A stretch of 64,000 bases of DNA, from NCBI GenBank assembly GCA_965238215.1, contig OZ250180.1:62001-126000 (forward strand), in the 5' to 3' direction. Numbering within the stretch: position 1 is the first letter of the stretch; each line of letters starts with the position of its first letter. Origin of the DNA: JAPULR01 sp965238215. GTDB taxonomy: Bacteria; Chloroflexota; Dehalococcoidia; Lucifugimonadales; GCA-2712585. The position numbers and the translations under genes were made by a program. The notes beneath the pieces are model-generated. The model was not told where the DNA came from. It was given only the letters and a program-made list of their open reading frames with translations, and ran no database searches. Below are positions 26,377 through 35,054 of this stretch, in pieces.

Positions 26377-27455
26377 TCAGGCGAACGTAAGAATTCTCGC
26401 TGGATTGTAGATCATCACCTGACGAATGTGTTCTTCGGGAATACCGCGGTCACGCATCCTCGGCACGATGTTTTCAATCAGGTGGCCGTAGCCGTACCCG
26501 CCATAGGTGAAGGTACGTGCTTTGGAGAACACGTCCTGGGCAAGAACTATCTTCTCGAGGTGGCCATGCTCTTTGAGCAGCTGCACGTAGTCGAGCCTTT
26601 GCCCGTCGTGGATCATGTCGTGGGGGCCCAGGGAGTAGTAGGACGATTCCCAGCCGGAGAGGTCGTACTCCAGCATCGAACTCCGGTCGGCGAATTCCAA
26701 CAGGGTGGCAGAGTCGAGAATCGTCCGATCCAGGTGCCCCATGATGACCCGGCTGCTATCTGCGCCTGCCTCTTTGAGGATATCCAGTATCTCGAAAGGA
26801 GCGCGCGGATTGCGACCGGGATGAATGAGTATTCCGGCGCCGGTCTTTTGCTGTGCCCGGGCGCCCGCCCGAAGCACCTTCCGCTCGTTCCGGGTTAGCG
26901 GCCAAGAGCAGCCCAGCTCTCCGATTATACCGGCCCGAACTTCCGTACCGCCGACTCCAACAGTCAACTCGTTAATCATCTGTGATGCAAGCTGTTCCTC
27001 TGAACGGTCGTCCATGTCGGAAGGGTGCACCATGTCTACGTAGTACCCCGCGCCCATTACTATGTTAACTCCCGTCGCCTGGGCAACATTTACAAGAGCC
27101 ACGGGGTCCCTGCCTATGCCGATCGTGGTAGCGTCAACGATCGTCCCTCCCCCGGCCGCCTTGAACAGGCCGATCTCGTATATCGCCATTTTTCGTCGAG
27201 CAGCTCAAGATTGTCCTTGTTACGGAAGGGGTCGTACCGCACCCAACCAAGGTTTCCCAGCGCCACCTTCTCCTCGCACCGATTCTTGGAGCCAGCCTCC
27301 GACGTAGGTGCGTACATGCACACGAAATCTATAAGGACGTGCTCGTGGGTGGAGGTCATCCCCAGCGTGGAAGGATCCACTGTGCCAAGGATGGTCTGAA
27401 CCTTGCCGGAAAGTTGTGAGTTTGCCAGAGGTTCACCTCGACGTGTTTGATCCAT
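26377..27455 (-). pseudogene. Phosphotriesterase-like metal hydrolase, one-base frameshift
   Basis: Two overlapping frames make one phosphotriesterase-family protein (~359 residues if repaired). The N-terminal frame has GTVDPSTLGMTSTHEHVLID with the metal-binding H-x-H. It leaves frame near 27195 in a run of five A's, and the next frame continues exactly (MAIYEIGLFKAAGGGTIVDA). The rest holds the other ligands: Glu in AGIIGELGCSW, where the bridging carboxylated Lys of true phosphotriesterases would be, His in ILIHPGR, His in VIMGHLDRT and Asp in IVLAQDVF. The Glu variant is known in phosphotriesterase-homology proteins. The length is exactly one base short of an open frame, so deletion in the A-run or a sequencing error explains it. 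It follows an amidohydrolase gene on the same strand and was probably co-transcribed. Start ATG 27455 is a guess; GTG 27497 is also possible. Confidence 0.8.
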
Positions 27456-27478
27456 AGAGATTGAGGAGCAGCCTAGAA

Positions 27479-28327
27479 CTAGAGGCCAGGTGACCACTTA
27501 TAGATTTTAGCCAGCGTCCCACCCATTAAAGCAGCGCGCTCGGAATCCGAGAGGCTGTTGGTTACCCGGAAGGCCTCTACGCCCTGCTCATAGGTGAGCA
27601 CTCGGACGGCGCGGGTCCAGTCGGTCCCCCACAGGCATCGCTCCAGCCCATAGGCATCGAACACCCGGCTAAGAGGCTCCCAAATGTCGGGGTATGGGAA
27701 CGGTTTGTGGGACAGGGTGCAGGCACCGGAAATCTTAATGGCCACGTTTTCCAGTTCCGCCGCGGCCAGCACGTCGGGCAGGTCCTTGAAGGGTTGCGGT
27801 GGCGGCGGCGGAACGAAGGGCTGGGCTAGCCCCACATGATCAATGATCACCTGCGTGTCGGGATTGCGGCGGGCCAGTTCGACCAGCACGGGCAGCTTGC
27901 CCGAAGCCATGACGTTGACCGGGATTCCCGCCCGTCCGCTGGCAGCTAGTATGGCGTTGAGGCCGGGATGGTCTGCCTCGTAGTCGTAGGCCGTAAGCAT
28001 AATGCGGGCCCCAACTACTCCAGGCGTCGCCGCCCATTCGGCCATGTCGTCAGCGATTGACTTGGATGTCGGGTCGAAGGGGCGCACCAGACCAAACTTG
28101 CCTGGATATTTTGCGTACACCTGTAGGGCGTAGCTGGCGTCGTACTGGTACATCGCGAAGGGCGATATGAGGATTGCGCCGTCCACGCCGACGGAGTCCA
28201 TGGCCGCCACCATATCGTCGCCGGTCACCTCCTCAGGCCCTTCCAAGTGTCCATGCCAGGGACGTTCGGGACGGTTACGCTCGTAGCAGTGTACCTGACT
28301 GTCGATTATGAGAGTCGGTGTCGACAT
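27479..28327 (-). CDS. Amidohydrolase-2 family TIM-barrel protein
   Basis: A 282-residue metal-dependent hydrolase of the amidohydrolase_2 (ACMSD/LigW-like) family. It begins IIDSQVHCYERN, where the usual D-x-H-x-H metal motif has Cys in place of the second His (H-C). Other expected residues are present: His in VIIDHVGLAQPF and Asp in CLWGTDWTRAV. Family members decarboxylate or hydrolyse ring and lactone substrates. The altered first motif may change metal use. Start is strong, with AAGGAGG 7 nt before ATG. The phosphotriesterase-like gene follows after a 23-nt gap, so both hydrolases probably shared an operon for degrading the same type of compound. Confidence 0.88.
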   Translation of the reverse strand: MSTPTLIIDSQVHCYERNRPERPWHGHLEGPEEVTGDDMVAAMDSVGVDGAILISPFAMYQYDASYALQVYAKYPGKFGLVRPFDPTSKSIADDMAEWAATPGVVGARIMLTAYDYEADHPGLNAILAASGRAGIPVNVMASGKLPVLVELARRNPDTQVIIDHVGLAQPFVPPPPPQPFKDLPDVLAAAELENVAIKISGACTLSHKPFPYPDIWEPLSRVFDAYGLERCLWGTDWTRAVRVLTYEQGVEAFRVTNSLSDSERAALMGGTLAKIYKWSPGL

Positions 28328-28616
28328 GGTCCGCCTCCTTCATAGCTGTAGGATTGCCGCGAGAAGTCCTATCTCGCAGCTGCTCCAATGTGTTGCTTGG
28401 TAAAGGGCATTCTACAACGGAATAGGCTTGAGGGTGCAAACCATCGCTACTATTGGCGAAATGTGCCGACTGAGATGATTCCTTTTGTACGGCGGCGCTC
28501 TAAATCGCTTGGCGTGCCTCCCTGTTAGTTCTCACGCTAACATCACACTGCCCTTGGATGAATATAGGTCCTATAGGGTCTCCTCCGCTGGGCAGTGCCG
28601 GTATTGTCGTTTGAAT

Positions 28617-28622
28617 TATAAT
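28617..28622 (+). promoter_or_regulatory. -10 box for a probably leaderless EamA transcript
   Basis: TATAAT ends 6 nt before the ATG at 28629 (spacer TCCCCC), and there is no ribosome site. Transcription would start at or beside the A of the ATG. No clear -35 is seen. The same layout occurs before coxG at 53087. The rest of 28328-28616 shows nothing else. Confidence 0.55.
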
Positions 28623-28628
28623 TCCCCC

Positions 28629-29504
28629 ATGCCTGCGTTAGCCCTAACACTGATTCTACTATCCTCCCTGTGTCACGCTGTGTGGAACCTTCTGCTGAAA
28701 CGTTCCGGCAACCAAGAGGTATTCGTCTGGATGCTTCTGGTCGTCGGAAGTGTCATGCTGTTACCCCTGGGTGTCATACTGTTTTGGCTTTATCCCACAT
28801 CGTGGCCAGGATACTGGCTGGTCCTAGCTTCCGCTGGGACGCACGCCTTCTATTTCATCCTGTTGGGGCGGGCTTATTCCAAGGGCGACCTGTCGCTGGT
28901 CTATCCTATCGCCCGGGGTGTCGGGCCCATGCTGGTTCCTGTGCTGGCAGTATTGATTTTGGGTGAGAGTGTGAGCCTGCCTGCCGTATTTGGCATCGCC
29001 CTCATCGTTGCCGGCATTTTCCTGGTTTCGTGGTGGGGTCGTTTCCGGCAAATCCTAACCGAGCCGACATTTCTGCTTCGAGACGCTGGCGTCCGCTACG
29101 CTGTCCTCACCGGGCTGACCATCACGCTTTATGCTCTGGTGGACAAACGAGGAGTGGAATACATCCAGCCCTTCCTATACATGTATCTGCTCACCGCGGG
29201 TTCGGCCATTGGTATTGCCCCGTACATACTGTTCAAGTGCGGACTAGCTGACGTGCGACGGGAGTGGAAAAAGAATTCTTGGTCCATATTGGCAGCGAGC
29301 CTACTGGTTTTTCTTGCCTACGGGATGGTGCTCACCGCCTTTACCTTGTCCCAAGTGAGTTATGTTGCTCCAGCACGCGAAGTTGGTATAGTGATTGGCG
29401 TCTTGATAGGCGTGTTTCTCCTGAAAGAGCGATTTGGCCGGGGCCGACTACTGGGGTCCTCTTTCATCGTCCTTGGGCTAGCCTTGATCGCCTCGTCCCC
29501 TTAA
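28629..29504 (+). CDS. EamA/DMT-family membrane transporter
   Basis: A 291-residue drug/metabolite-type permease with ten hydrophobic segments in two similar halves (ALTLILLSSLCHAVWNLLLK, then a second half from YAVLTGLTITLYALVDKRG). The second half carries VAPAREVGIVIGVLIGVFLLKER, the characteristic end of EamA proteins. It exports or imports small metabolites; the substrate is not predictable. Start ATG 28629 matches the family N-terminus. An in-frame ATG at 28485 would add an unrelated 48-residue tail. A TATAAT immediately upstream suggests a leaderless mRNA. Directly after its stop lies the truncated end of a sulfite-oxidase-like gene. Confidence 0.9.
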   Translation: MPALALTLILLSSLCHAVWNLLLKRSGNQEVFVWMLLVVGSVMLLPLGVILFWLYPTSWPGYWLVLASAGTHAFYFILLGRAYSKGDLSLVYPIARGVGPMLVPVLAVLILGESVSLPAVFGIALIVAGIFLVSWWGRFRQILTEPTFLLRDAGVRYAVLTGLTITLYALVDKRGVEYIQPFLYMYLLTAGSAIGIAPYILFKCGLADVRREWKKNSWSILAASLLVFLAYGMVLTAFTLSQVSYVAPAREVGIVIGVLIGVFLLKERFGRGRLLGSSFIVLGLALIASSP

Positions 29505-29722
29505 GGCTACGGGCGCACGTGGGCCTATGCGGAACTGCGGAAGCAGCAGCTTGAATATTCTTGGGGGCGGTTCAAATTCGTATGGGACGTGCAGCCTGGC
29601 GGGCATGTCATCATTACAAGATCCACAGACGCCGCCGGCAATAGGCATCCGACGAGGCGCTCTCCAACGAAAAGGGTTACTTTTTCAACCAGCCACTGCC
29701 CCATGCCATACGCGTAGTATAG
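29505..29722 (+). pseudogene. 3' remnant of a sulfite-oxidase-like molybdoenzyme gene
   Basis: Immediately after the EamA stop the sequence encodes GYGRTWAYAELRKQQL then YSWGRFKFVWDVQPGGHVI and TRSTDAAGN. This is the pattern of the C-terminal Mo-co dimerisation domain of sulfite oxidase-type enzymes (GRTW, then W-x-FVWDxQPGxH and R-x-D-x-x-G). A frameshift near 29643 then leads to ASDEALSNEKGYFFNQPLP and the stop at 29720-29722, the normal tail of the family. Everything before GRTW, including the molybdopterin-binding domain, is missing. There is no start codon or ribosome site, so this is a dead fragment left after a deletion that joined it to the end of EamA. Confidence 0.7.
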
Positions 29723-29787
29723 ACGAAATAGAGAAATTTCTCGTAATGCAATTGGTAAGGCAAAATCGGAGATGGGAGGAATAAACA

Positions 29788-30162
29788 ATGAACGTTCAAC
29801 GCGTGCACCAAAGCCCTCGAAATAGACGTGGTGGGCAGGTCTCATACCTACTTCTGGCTCCCGGTCAGTTCGGGGCAGAAAACATGTCTATCACATGGGT
29901 GGAGGGCGAACCGGGAAGCGAGCAACCAAACCACTCACACCTAAATAACGAGCAGGTATATGTGATTGTCCATGGAAGGGGCGAGATGACCGTAGGTGAC
30001 GAGACTAGGGAAGTGGGGCCGGGAACTGCGATACTGGTCCTACCCAAAACAGGGCACTCCATTCGCAATATCGGCGAAGAACGGCTCGTTTACGTCTCAG
30101 CGACCTCGCCGCCCTTTGAGATGCCGCCCGCAGATAGCCAATTTGCATACCTGCCTACCTGA
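29788..30162 (+). CDS. Small cupin-domain protein
   Basis: A 124-residue single-cupin protein. The first motif supplies metal ligands in QPNHSHLNNEQVYVI (the two His and the Glu) and the second is LPKTGHSIRN (fourth His). Between them lies the usual G-R-G-E-M-T-V-G-D strand turn. Such proteins bind a metal ion and may isomerise, oxidise or bind small ligands; the substrate is not known. GGAGG lies 8 nt before the ATG. It is convergent with the damaged ABC transporter genes. A short GCTGA/TCAGC repeat follows at about 30173-30187. The cupin fold is clear, the function is not. Confidence 0.88.
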   Translation: MNVQRVHQSPRNRRGGQVSYLLLAPGQFGAENMSITWVEGEPGSEQPNHSHLNNEQVYVIVHGRGEMTVGDETREVGPGTAILVLPKTGHSIRNIGEERLVYVSATSPPFEMPPADSQFAYLPT

Positions 30163-30232
30163 TGAACCGCGAGGCTGACATTTCAGCTGTCCCTGCTCCA
30201 AGGGAGCGTGGCCGCTGTGCAAGAATCGCCGA

Positions 30233-30875
30233 TTAAATGTCGGAGACCTTCTTCACTTGGTTGCTTCCCGTTATGCCCCCGTCTTGCATGGTAAGAATGC
30301 GACCGCACGTTTTGCTGACTCTTGTATCGTGGGTCACCAGCACAATCGTCTGCCCAAGTTCTTGGTTGCACCGGCGCAGGAGCTCCATAACCTGTTCCGT
30401 GTTCTCCGAATCCAGGTTGCCCGTGGGTTCGTCCGCCAGAAGCAGCGCGGGTTTCGTGACAAGGGCCCGAGCAATGGCAACGCGCTGCGGCCTCCGTAGC
30501 AGCCGATTTGTGCCAGCTGGCGTATTCGGCAGGGAGTGCAACGTTCTCCAGCGCTGTCAGGGTGGACAACAAGTTGAACGCCTGGAATACGAAACCCATC
30601 CGCTTTGCTCGAATGTGTGTACGCTCTGTGTCCGTGAGCGACGCAACATCGATCCCATCGATCAACAGACTTGGCGGAGGATTTGTTCCTCCATCCGGCG
30701 AATGAAGCAGACCCAGAATATGCATCAACGTGCTTTTGCCGCAACCTGAAGGACCCATTATCCCCACCATCCCGCCGGCCTCCACGGACATGTCGACGCC
30801 GCGTAGGGCGCGCACGATGTTGTGGCGGCTTAATCGGTAGGTCTTATGCAGATTGCTCGCTTCCAAGAAAGCCAT
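30233..30875 (-). pseudogene. MacB/LolD-type ABC ATPase lacking its signature motif
   Basis: ATP-binding subunit of a MacB/LolD-type exporter, in two frames. The first frame (from 30875) holds the Walker A motif GPSGCGKST and the Q-loop (FVFQAFNLLSTLTALENVALPAEYA). It then breaks near 30490. The second frame holds QRVAIARALVTKPALLLADEPTGNLD (Walker B with catalytic Glu), the D-loop and the switch His in LVTHD. The segment that should lie between, about 25-30 residues including the LSGGQ signature, is absent. So there is both a deletion and a frameshift, and the product could not form a working ATP sandwich. Its permease partner just downstream is also broken. The pair was once a lipoprotein or peptide exporter or a MacB-like efflux pump. 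Confidence 0.85.
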
Positions 30876-30904
30876 GTGCCGTTCCTAGCCTAGCCTTAAC
30901 GCTT

Positions 30905-32052
30905 CTACAGGGTCCAGACGAGCCGCGCTCCATGCAGGAGTACGCCGGCAAGGGCTCCCAGCACCGTAGAGAAGGAAATGCCCAGCACCCCAATCCACGG
31001 TGTCAAACGGAAAAGTACGGTCCCGGTTGATTGACCAGCGTCGTTTGAGAAATAAACGACAAGCGCTGCCAGGCCCAGTCCGATCAACCCACCCACAAAT
31101 CCCATGAGTCCTGCCTCCCAGACCAATTCTCGCATTATCATTCCCTGTGTCGCGCCGATTGCCCGCTTTATGCCGATTTCTCGCCTACGCTCCGCGACGC
31201 TTATCGTCATTGTGTTGATCACAGAAAGACCGCCAACCACGATGCTTATCAGTGCCACACTTAGGATGATGGCATTGAAAATGGCGATGGTGGAACCAAA
31301 CTGTTCGTCGAAGTCATCGCCAGAAACCGCTCTCAACTGCGGAAAGCTCGTTTCAATTGCCTGAATCAGGGAGGCTTTGTCGGCCCCTGCCTCCGGGTAG
31401 ACAATGACCATTGACGTCAGTTCCAGCGTACCCTCTTCCAGTCCTTCCGGTACTAAATGGGTGCTTTCCAGCAACTCCTGTCCAGCAGCCCACGGGATAA
31501 CGGCGGTAGTGTCAAAGAAAGTTAGAGAGGGCTCTAGCACACCAATTACTTCGAAGGCGAGCCCCGTATGTCAAAGGTGTGACTTGGGCGAATGTTAAAC
31601 TTCCTGGCCAAATCGGCCCCCAGAACCACAACATGCTGTCCTTAATCCGCCAACGTGGTCTCGCGCCCTTGGGCAATTCCCGGTCTAAATGTCTCGTATC
31701 CCTGGTCAAACCCCGCTGTGAAGGCCACCACAAAATCCGGGGAGTTAAAGCCCGTACCGTTACCGTCAGGGTCAAGGAGAAACTGAACCCGGGGCGCTGC
31801 AACTGCCACACCGGGAATTTGGGCAACCTGGTCAACGACGCCTATGGGAATGGGAGTTAGTCCAAACGCAAATGCCGGGTTTGTCGCGTCGCTGACTACG
31901 ATCTTGTTGTCGAAATAGGTGGACCCGCCCTCTACTATAGCCGTCAGCTTGTTGGCCATGGCGCTCATGACCATAAGCGCCCAAATTCCTACCGTAATGC
32001 CGAGGATAGTCAGAGCGGTGCGAAGCTTCCGACGTGCCAGATTGCGGAACAA
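30905..32052 (-). pseudogene. MacB/FtsX-type ABC permease with a stop codon and a frameshift
   Basis: Permease partner of the broken ATPase. The first part starts at TTG 32052 (AAGGAG upstream) with FRNLARRKLRTALTILGITVG, the MacB-type N-terminal membrane helix, followed by a periplasmic domain. TAA interrupts at 31642-31644. The same frame continues with GQHVVVLGADLARKF, then shifts by one base near 31565 into the frame ending at 30905 (AFEVIGVLEPSLTFFD). That part has the three FtsX membrane helices, including TMTISVAERRREIGIKRAIGA, the cytoplasmic coupling loop. The total is one base short of open. The gene is inactive unless the sequence is wrong at two places. Confidence 0.85.
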
Positions 32053-32595
32053 AGGCTATTCACTCCTTAGTTGAAGGAATGGAAGGAAGCTCCTGCGATT
32101 ATTGTCGGCAATGGTTCAGTGCAAACCCCATGGATAAAACCCTCTAAATATAGTATAGCACCACGTCTAGATGACAGGGCATCTGCCATTGGTGACTGGA
32201 ATAGTCCCAAGGGAATCCTAAATGACTTGCCCCCAAGTGACACTGCCGCAACTGCAATCACCCTGGCCCCACCCTGCAAGCACAATCCCAACGGGCACAA
32301 TAGCTCAAGACAGCGGACATGTTTCGAGATCCTGAAAGACGAGACTGAGCAGCGGGAAGAGGCGCTTTTCTCCATCAAGGAATTGGTCCATCGGTAAGAG
32401 CAAGAAAACCTAAATGCTGCAGACTGATCGGGAAATGGGGGGAGGATTCCTACCGCTGAGCTTCTTTGCAAGAACCTGGGTATAGTTCAGTCCCAGTTGT
32501 TGAGCCACAGTTGTAAGTCGTAAACGAACTCACGTATCAACCAGTGCATAAGTCAGCCAGGAGGTGGGACGATGGACGTGACCTAGATGACAGAC
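32053..32595. other. Intergenic region, no supported gene
   Basis: About 540 nt between the ABC permease and the STAS gene. Open frames on both strands exist but show no conserved motif, ribosome site or normal composition. Nothing is called. Confidence 0.35.
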
Positions 32596-32955
32596 TTAAG
32601 TAGACCCGTTATCCGTATTGCCCCCGGCAACGGCCAGGGCCGAATCAACATCTGAATGAATAGTGATAACCCTATCAAATCCCAACAGTTCGAATACCTG
32701 GTTTATGTAGGGTCTGAGATTGCAGATGGAGAGGACGCGATCACTCTTTTTGAGCTTTCTCCAGAGACGAAGGAACACCCGCAGCCCGGCGGAGCTTAGA
32801 TAAGTGACCTCCGAGGCCTCTATTACGACATGGGAGTTCGTATCGGCTATGGTAAGCATGGCATTCGTCTCGAATAAAGCGGCGCTTTGTGTGTTGATGT
32901 GCCCTCGGTCTCTCAGCAAGAGCACAGGGCCTCTTGACTCGACGACATCTGTCAT
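32596..32955 (-). CDS. STAS-domain protein (anti-sigma factor antagonist type)
   Basis: A 119-residue single STAS domain, the fold of SpoIIAA/RsbV anti-anti-sigma factors. The phosphorylation loop is visible as EVTYLSSAGLRVFL, with Ser54/Ser55 where a partner kinase would phosphorylate. In the family the unphosphorylated form binds an anti-sigma kinase and frees a sigma factor. No RsbW-like kinase or sigma factor is adjacent, so its partner must be elsewhere. The ribosome site before ATG 32955 is weak. No membrane segment is seen. Confidence 0.85.
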   Translation of the reverse strand: MTDVVESRGPVLLLRDRGHINTQSAALFETNAMLTIADTNSHVVIEASEVTYLSSAGLRVFLRLWRKLKKSDRVLSICNLRPYINQVFELLGFDRVITIHSDVDSALAVAGGNTDNGST

Positions 32956-33211
32956 CGCCGTATAAGAATGTTAGTGTAATACCATGTCTCTGTCTCATTA
33001 GGTCATGTCAAAAAGCTCTTGAACGCAACACCCCGCAAGTCATTTACAGGCCTAATCCTTCAATGATGTTAGTGTCCCGTCGTTAGAGCAATGACAGGGT
33101 GACCTAATATCGGTTAAGCCCAGTTCCCTGAAATGGTGTGCCGGTTTGGCATTCGGAGTCGACGGTCGTAATCTTCTATACTTGGTGGGGACTCGCCTAG
33201 AGGGGTTGATA

Positions 33212-33771
33212 TTGGGATACATACACAGGAATGAATGGTTCTTCTATGGACTTCTTGTCGTTGCGGCAGTGGTGGCATCCCTACCGTTGTACTCCTATAG
33301 ATGGCATACGTTGTTACACATTGCAGGGGCGGTGGTTTTTCTCGGAAATATCATTGTCACGGGGGCATGGATGCTGATGGCAGAGCGGACTCGAAGCATC
33401 AACGCAATCCACTTCTCCGCCAAGGCTGTCATCCGTGCGGACTTTTTGTTCACCCTGCCCGGTGTGCTGTTGGTACTGATAAATGGATTTATCATGGTAT
33501 TTTCCGGATGGGGTGGGTGGAGTGCTTTTCACCCAATCACCTGGATAACGGTTGCTCTAGCGCTGTTCACACTTTCAGGAAAATATGGGTGGGGGTACTC
33601 ATTCCGGTACAACATCAAATGGTAGTGCTTTCAGATCCATCGGCCTATCCGGACGCACTACCCAAGCGGTTCTATTCATCGCTTCGCAGCTGGTACATTT
33701 GGGGAGGAGTTGCAATTGTGCTGCCGCTTATCTCCCTGTATCTGATGGTCAACAAGCCCGTCTTTGGCTAG
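33212..33771 (+). pseudogene. DUF2269-type small membrane protein, one-base frameshift
   Basis: A predicted integral membrane protein with four hydrophobic helices (FFYGLLVVAAVVASLPLYSY; LLHIAGAVVFLGNIIVTGAW; FLFTLPGVLLVLINGFIMVF; and a last one ending LPLISLYLMVNKP). The spacing and the VTGAW..A..R pattern match DUF2269. The frame breaks at 33582-33590 in GGAAAATATGG, and adding one A restores SGKIWVGVLIPVQHQMVVL to the stop at 33771. The total of 560 nt is one short of open. TTG 33212 is preferred because AGAGGGG lies 6 nt before it, but the start is uncertain. The frameshift could be a homopolymer sequencing error. Function is unknown. Confidence 0.7.
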
Positions 33772-33845
33772 GGTCTAAGTAGGCTAAGCGCAGGCTGAAA
33801 TGGTACTCGCTCTCTTTTCCCGTGGGTGGAGCCAAATGGCGAAAC

Positions 33846-34157
33846 TCAACCCAACGGCAAATTAAGGGCTCGCTGTAAGTTGTAGAGGTACTCGTGAAAG
33901 GCACATCGTCCTTCTTCAGTAGCCTGTACCCACGTTCGCGGCTTGGCGTCCAAGAACTCCTTGTCGATGCTTACGTATCCGGCCTGGTCAAGCTTACGTA
34001 GATGAACTGTGAGATTGCCGCCGGTGAGATTAAGTGTCTTCTGAATGAAGCCGTAAGCCACCCGATCTGCTTCTGATTGAGACAGCAACAACGTCATGAT
34101 GCGCAGCCTGGTGGACTGATGGATGATTTCGTTCAGAACTATTGGCTCGTCACTCAT
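33846..34157 (-). CDS. Winged-helix transcriptional regulator
   Basis: A 103-residue DNA-binding protein of the small winged-helix (HTH_34/MarR-like) group: LNEIIHQSTRLRIMTLLL, then recognition helix LTGGNLTVHLRKLDQAGYV and wing IDKEFLDAKPRTWVQAT, ending in a dimerisation helix. The ATG at 34157 overlaps the stop of the upstream membrane protein gene by 4 nt (ATGA), so the two are translationally coupled. The 17-bp palindrome in the operon promoter is a likely binding site for this protein. In this family the regulator usually represses its own operon. The ligand or signal is not known. Confidence 0.9.
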   Translation of the reverse strand: MSDEPIVLNEIIHQSTRLRIMTLLLSQSEADRVAYGFIQKTLNLTGGNLTVHLRKLDQAGYVSIDKEFLDAKPRTWVQATEEGRCAFHEYLYNLQRALNLPLG

Positions 34158-34792
34158 GACTGACCACTTTTTCGAATCCAAACCCAAGCCACGGCAACCA
34201 CCATCAGCATGAGTGTCGCCGATACCACCAGGAATGCATCTCCGGCGAGCAGGGATGGAATGTAGTACGCAGCAGCTAAGCCCACCCCTACAAGGGAAAT
34301 CGCGGGATGATGCATTATACCGAAGAGTATGTATCCCAAAGCAACGATCCCTATGGCAACGCCGGGGATGGCAGAAGCGGCGGGCCAGTCCGATGTCCAC
34401 ATTCCAGAGGCGGCCGGAATGACGAATGCGGCCGTGACCACAGTCATCCAGAAAAAGAATACGCGCAGCCCAACGCCCGTAGCAGTGCGACCCGTTACAT
34501 TGTCCTTGCTAGCTCTATAGCCGATCACAGAGCTGCCCACCATGCCTACCAGACCCAGACTACCCCATAGGGGCCCGGGAAACCACGGATAGTTATCGGA
34601 GAATCCGGGCGCTAGAGTCTGCACTAAGTATTGCGACAAGTATCCAATTGCAACGATTCCGCCCCACAACAACATGATGTTCGGCCAACCTGCGACATAC
34701 ATGGAACTACGGGACCTGTCCAACGTTGCGTTTATAGCCTCCCAACTCTCCTCAGGAGTAATTTGCATACCTGGGTCTTCCTTACTAGTCAT
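34154..34792 (-). CDS. Multi-pass membrane protein, first gene of a two-gene operon
   Basis: A 212-residue membrane protein with about six hydrophobic helices (for example MLLWGGIVAIGYLSQYLV, WGSLGLVGMVGSSVIGY, GVAIGIVALGYILFGI). The N-terminal ~30 residues are cytosolic and helical (TPEESWEAINATLDRSRS). No transporter or enzyme motif is recognised. This kind of membrane protein is often found paired with a small winged-helix regulator, as here. AGGAGG lies 9 nt before the ATG, and a strong promoter with a palindrome is just upstream. It may sense or control membrane state in partnership with the regulator, but this is a guess from context. Confidence 0.85.
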   Translation of the reverse strand: MTSKEDPGMQITPEESWEAINATLDRSRSSMYVAGWPNIMLLWGGIVAIGYLSQYLVQTLAPGFSDNYPWFPGPLWGSLGLVGMVGSSVIGYRASKDNVTGRTATGVGLRVFFFWMTVVTAAFVIPAASGMWTSDWPAASAIPGVAIGIVALGYILFGIMHHPAISLVGVGLAAAYYIPSLLAGDAFLVVSATLMLMVVAVAWVWIRKSGQS

Positions 34793-34824
34793 CTTACTTG
34801 CCTCCTATTCGTGTGTGGCAAATA

Positions 34825-34841
34825 AGTTTATAATATAAACT
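34825..34841 (-). promoter_or_regulatory. 17-bp palindromic operator over the -10 box
   Basis: AGTTTAT (34825-34831) and ATAAACT (34835-34841) form a perfect 7-bp inverted repeat with a 3-nt centre. It covers the -10 box of the operon promoter. Dimeric winged-helix regulators bind such sites, and the second gene of the operon encodes one, so self-repression is likely. Confidence 0.65.
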
Positions 34842-34856
34842 ATACTGCGTTGTCAA
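34827..34856 (-). promoter_or_regulatory. Sigma70-type promoter of the membrane protein/regulator operon
   Basis: Read on the minus strand, a perfect TTGACA (34856-34851) is followed after 18 nt by TATAAA (34832-34827). The start ATG is 35 nt further, after an AGGAGG ribosome site. This is the best -35/-10 pair in the window. Confidence 0.75.
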
Positions 34857-35054
34857 CTATATTGTCTGAAGGTTGATGAGGCCCACCGTTTCCGAAGAGG
34901 TTGATCTCCTTCTATCAGGCATTGGAATTTGGAAATATCTTCAAAACGTGCTTTAATGTGCAAGATTTTTCCACGGCCCCCTGGAAGAAATAATAGGCAG
35001 TCGCAAGGTTCCGTTATATCTATTCCCACAACGAAGCAAGAGGAAGGTAGCAGA

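Noticed and set aside
26341..26898. Long plus-strand frame opposite the phosphotriesterase-like gene
   Set aside because: It is antisense to a clearly conserved coding region and has no ribosome site or recognisable motif.
32067..32471. Open frames on both strands upstream of the STAS gene
   Set aside because: No conserved motif, no ribosome site and unusual composition.
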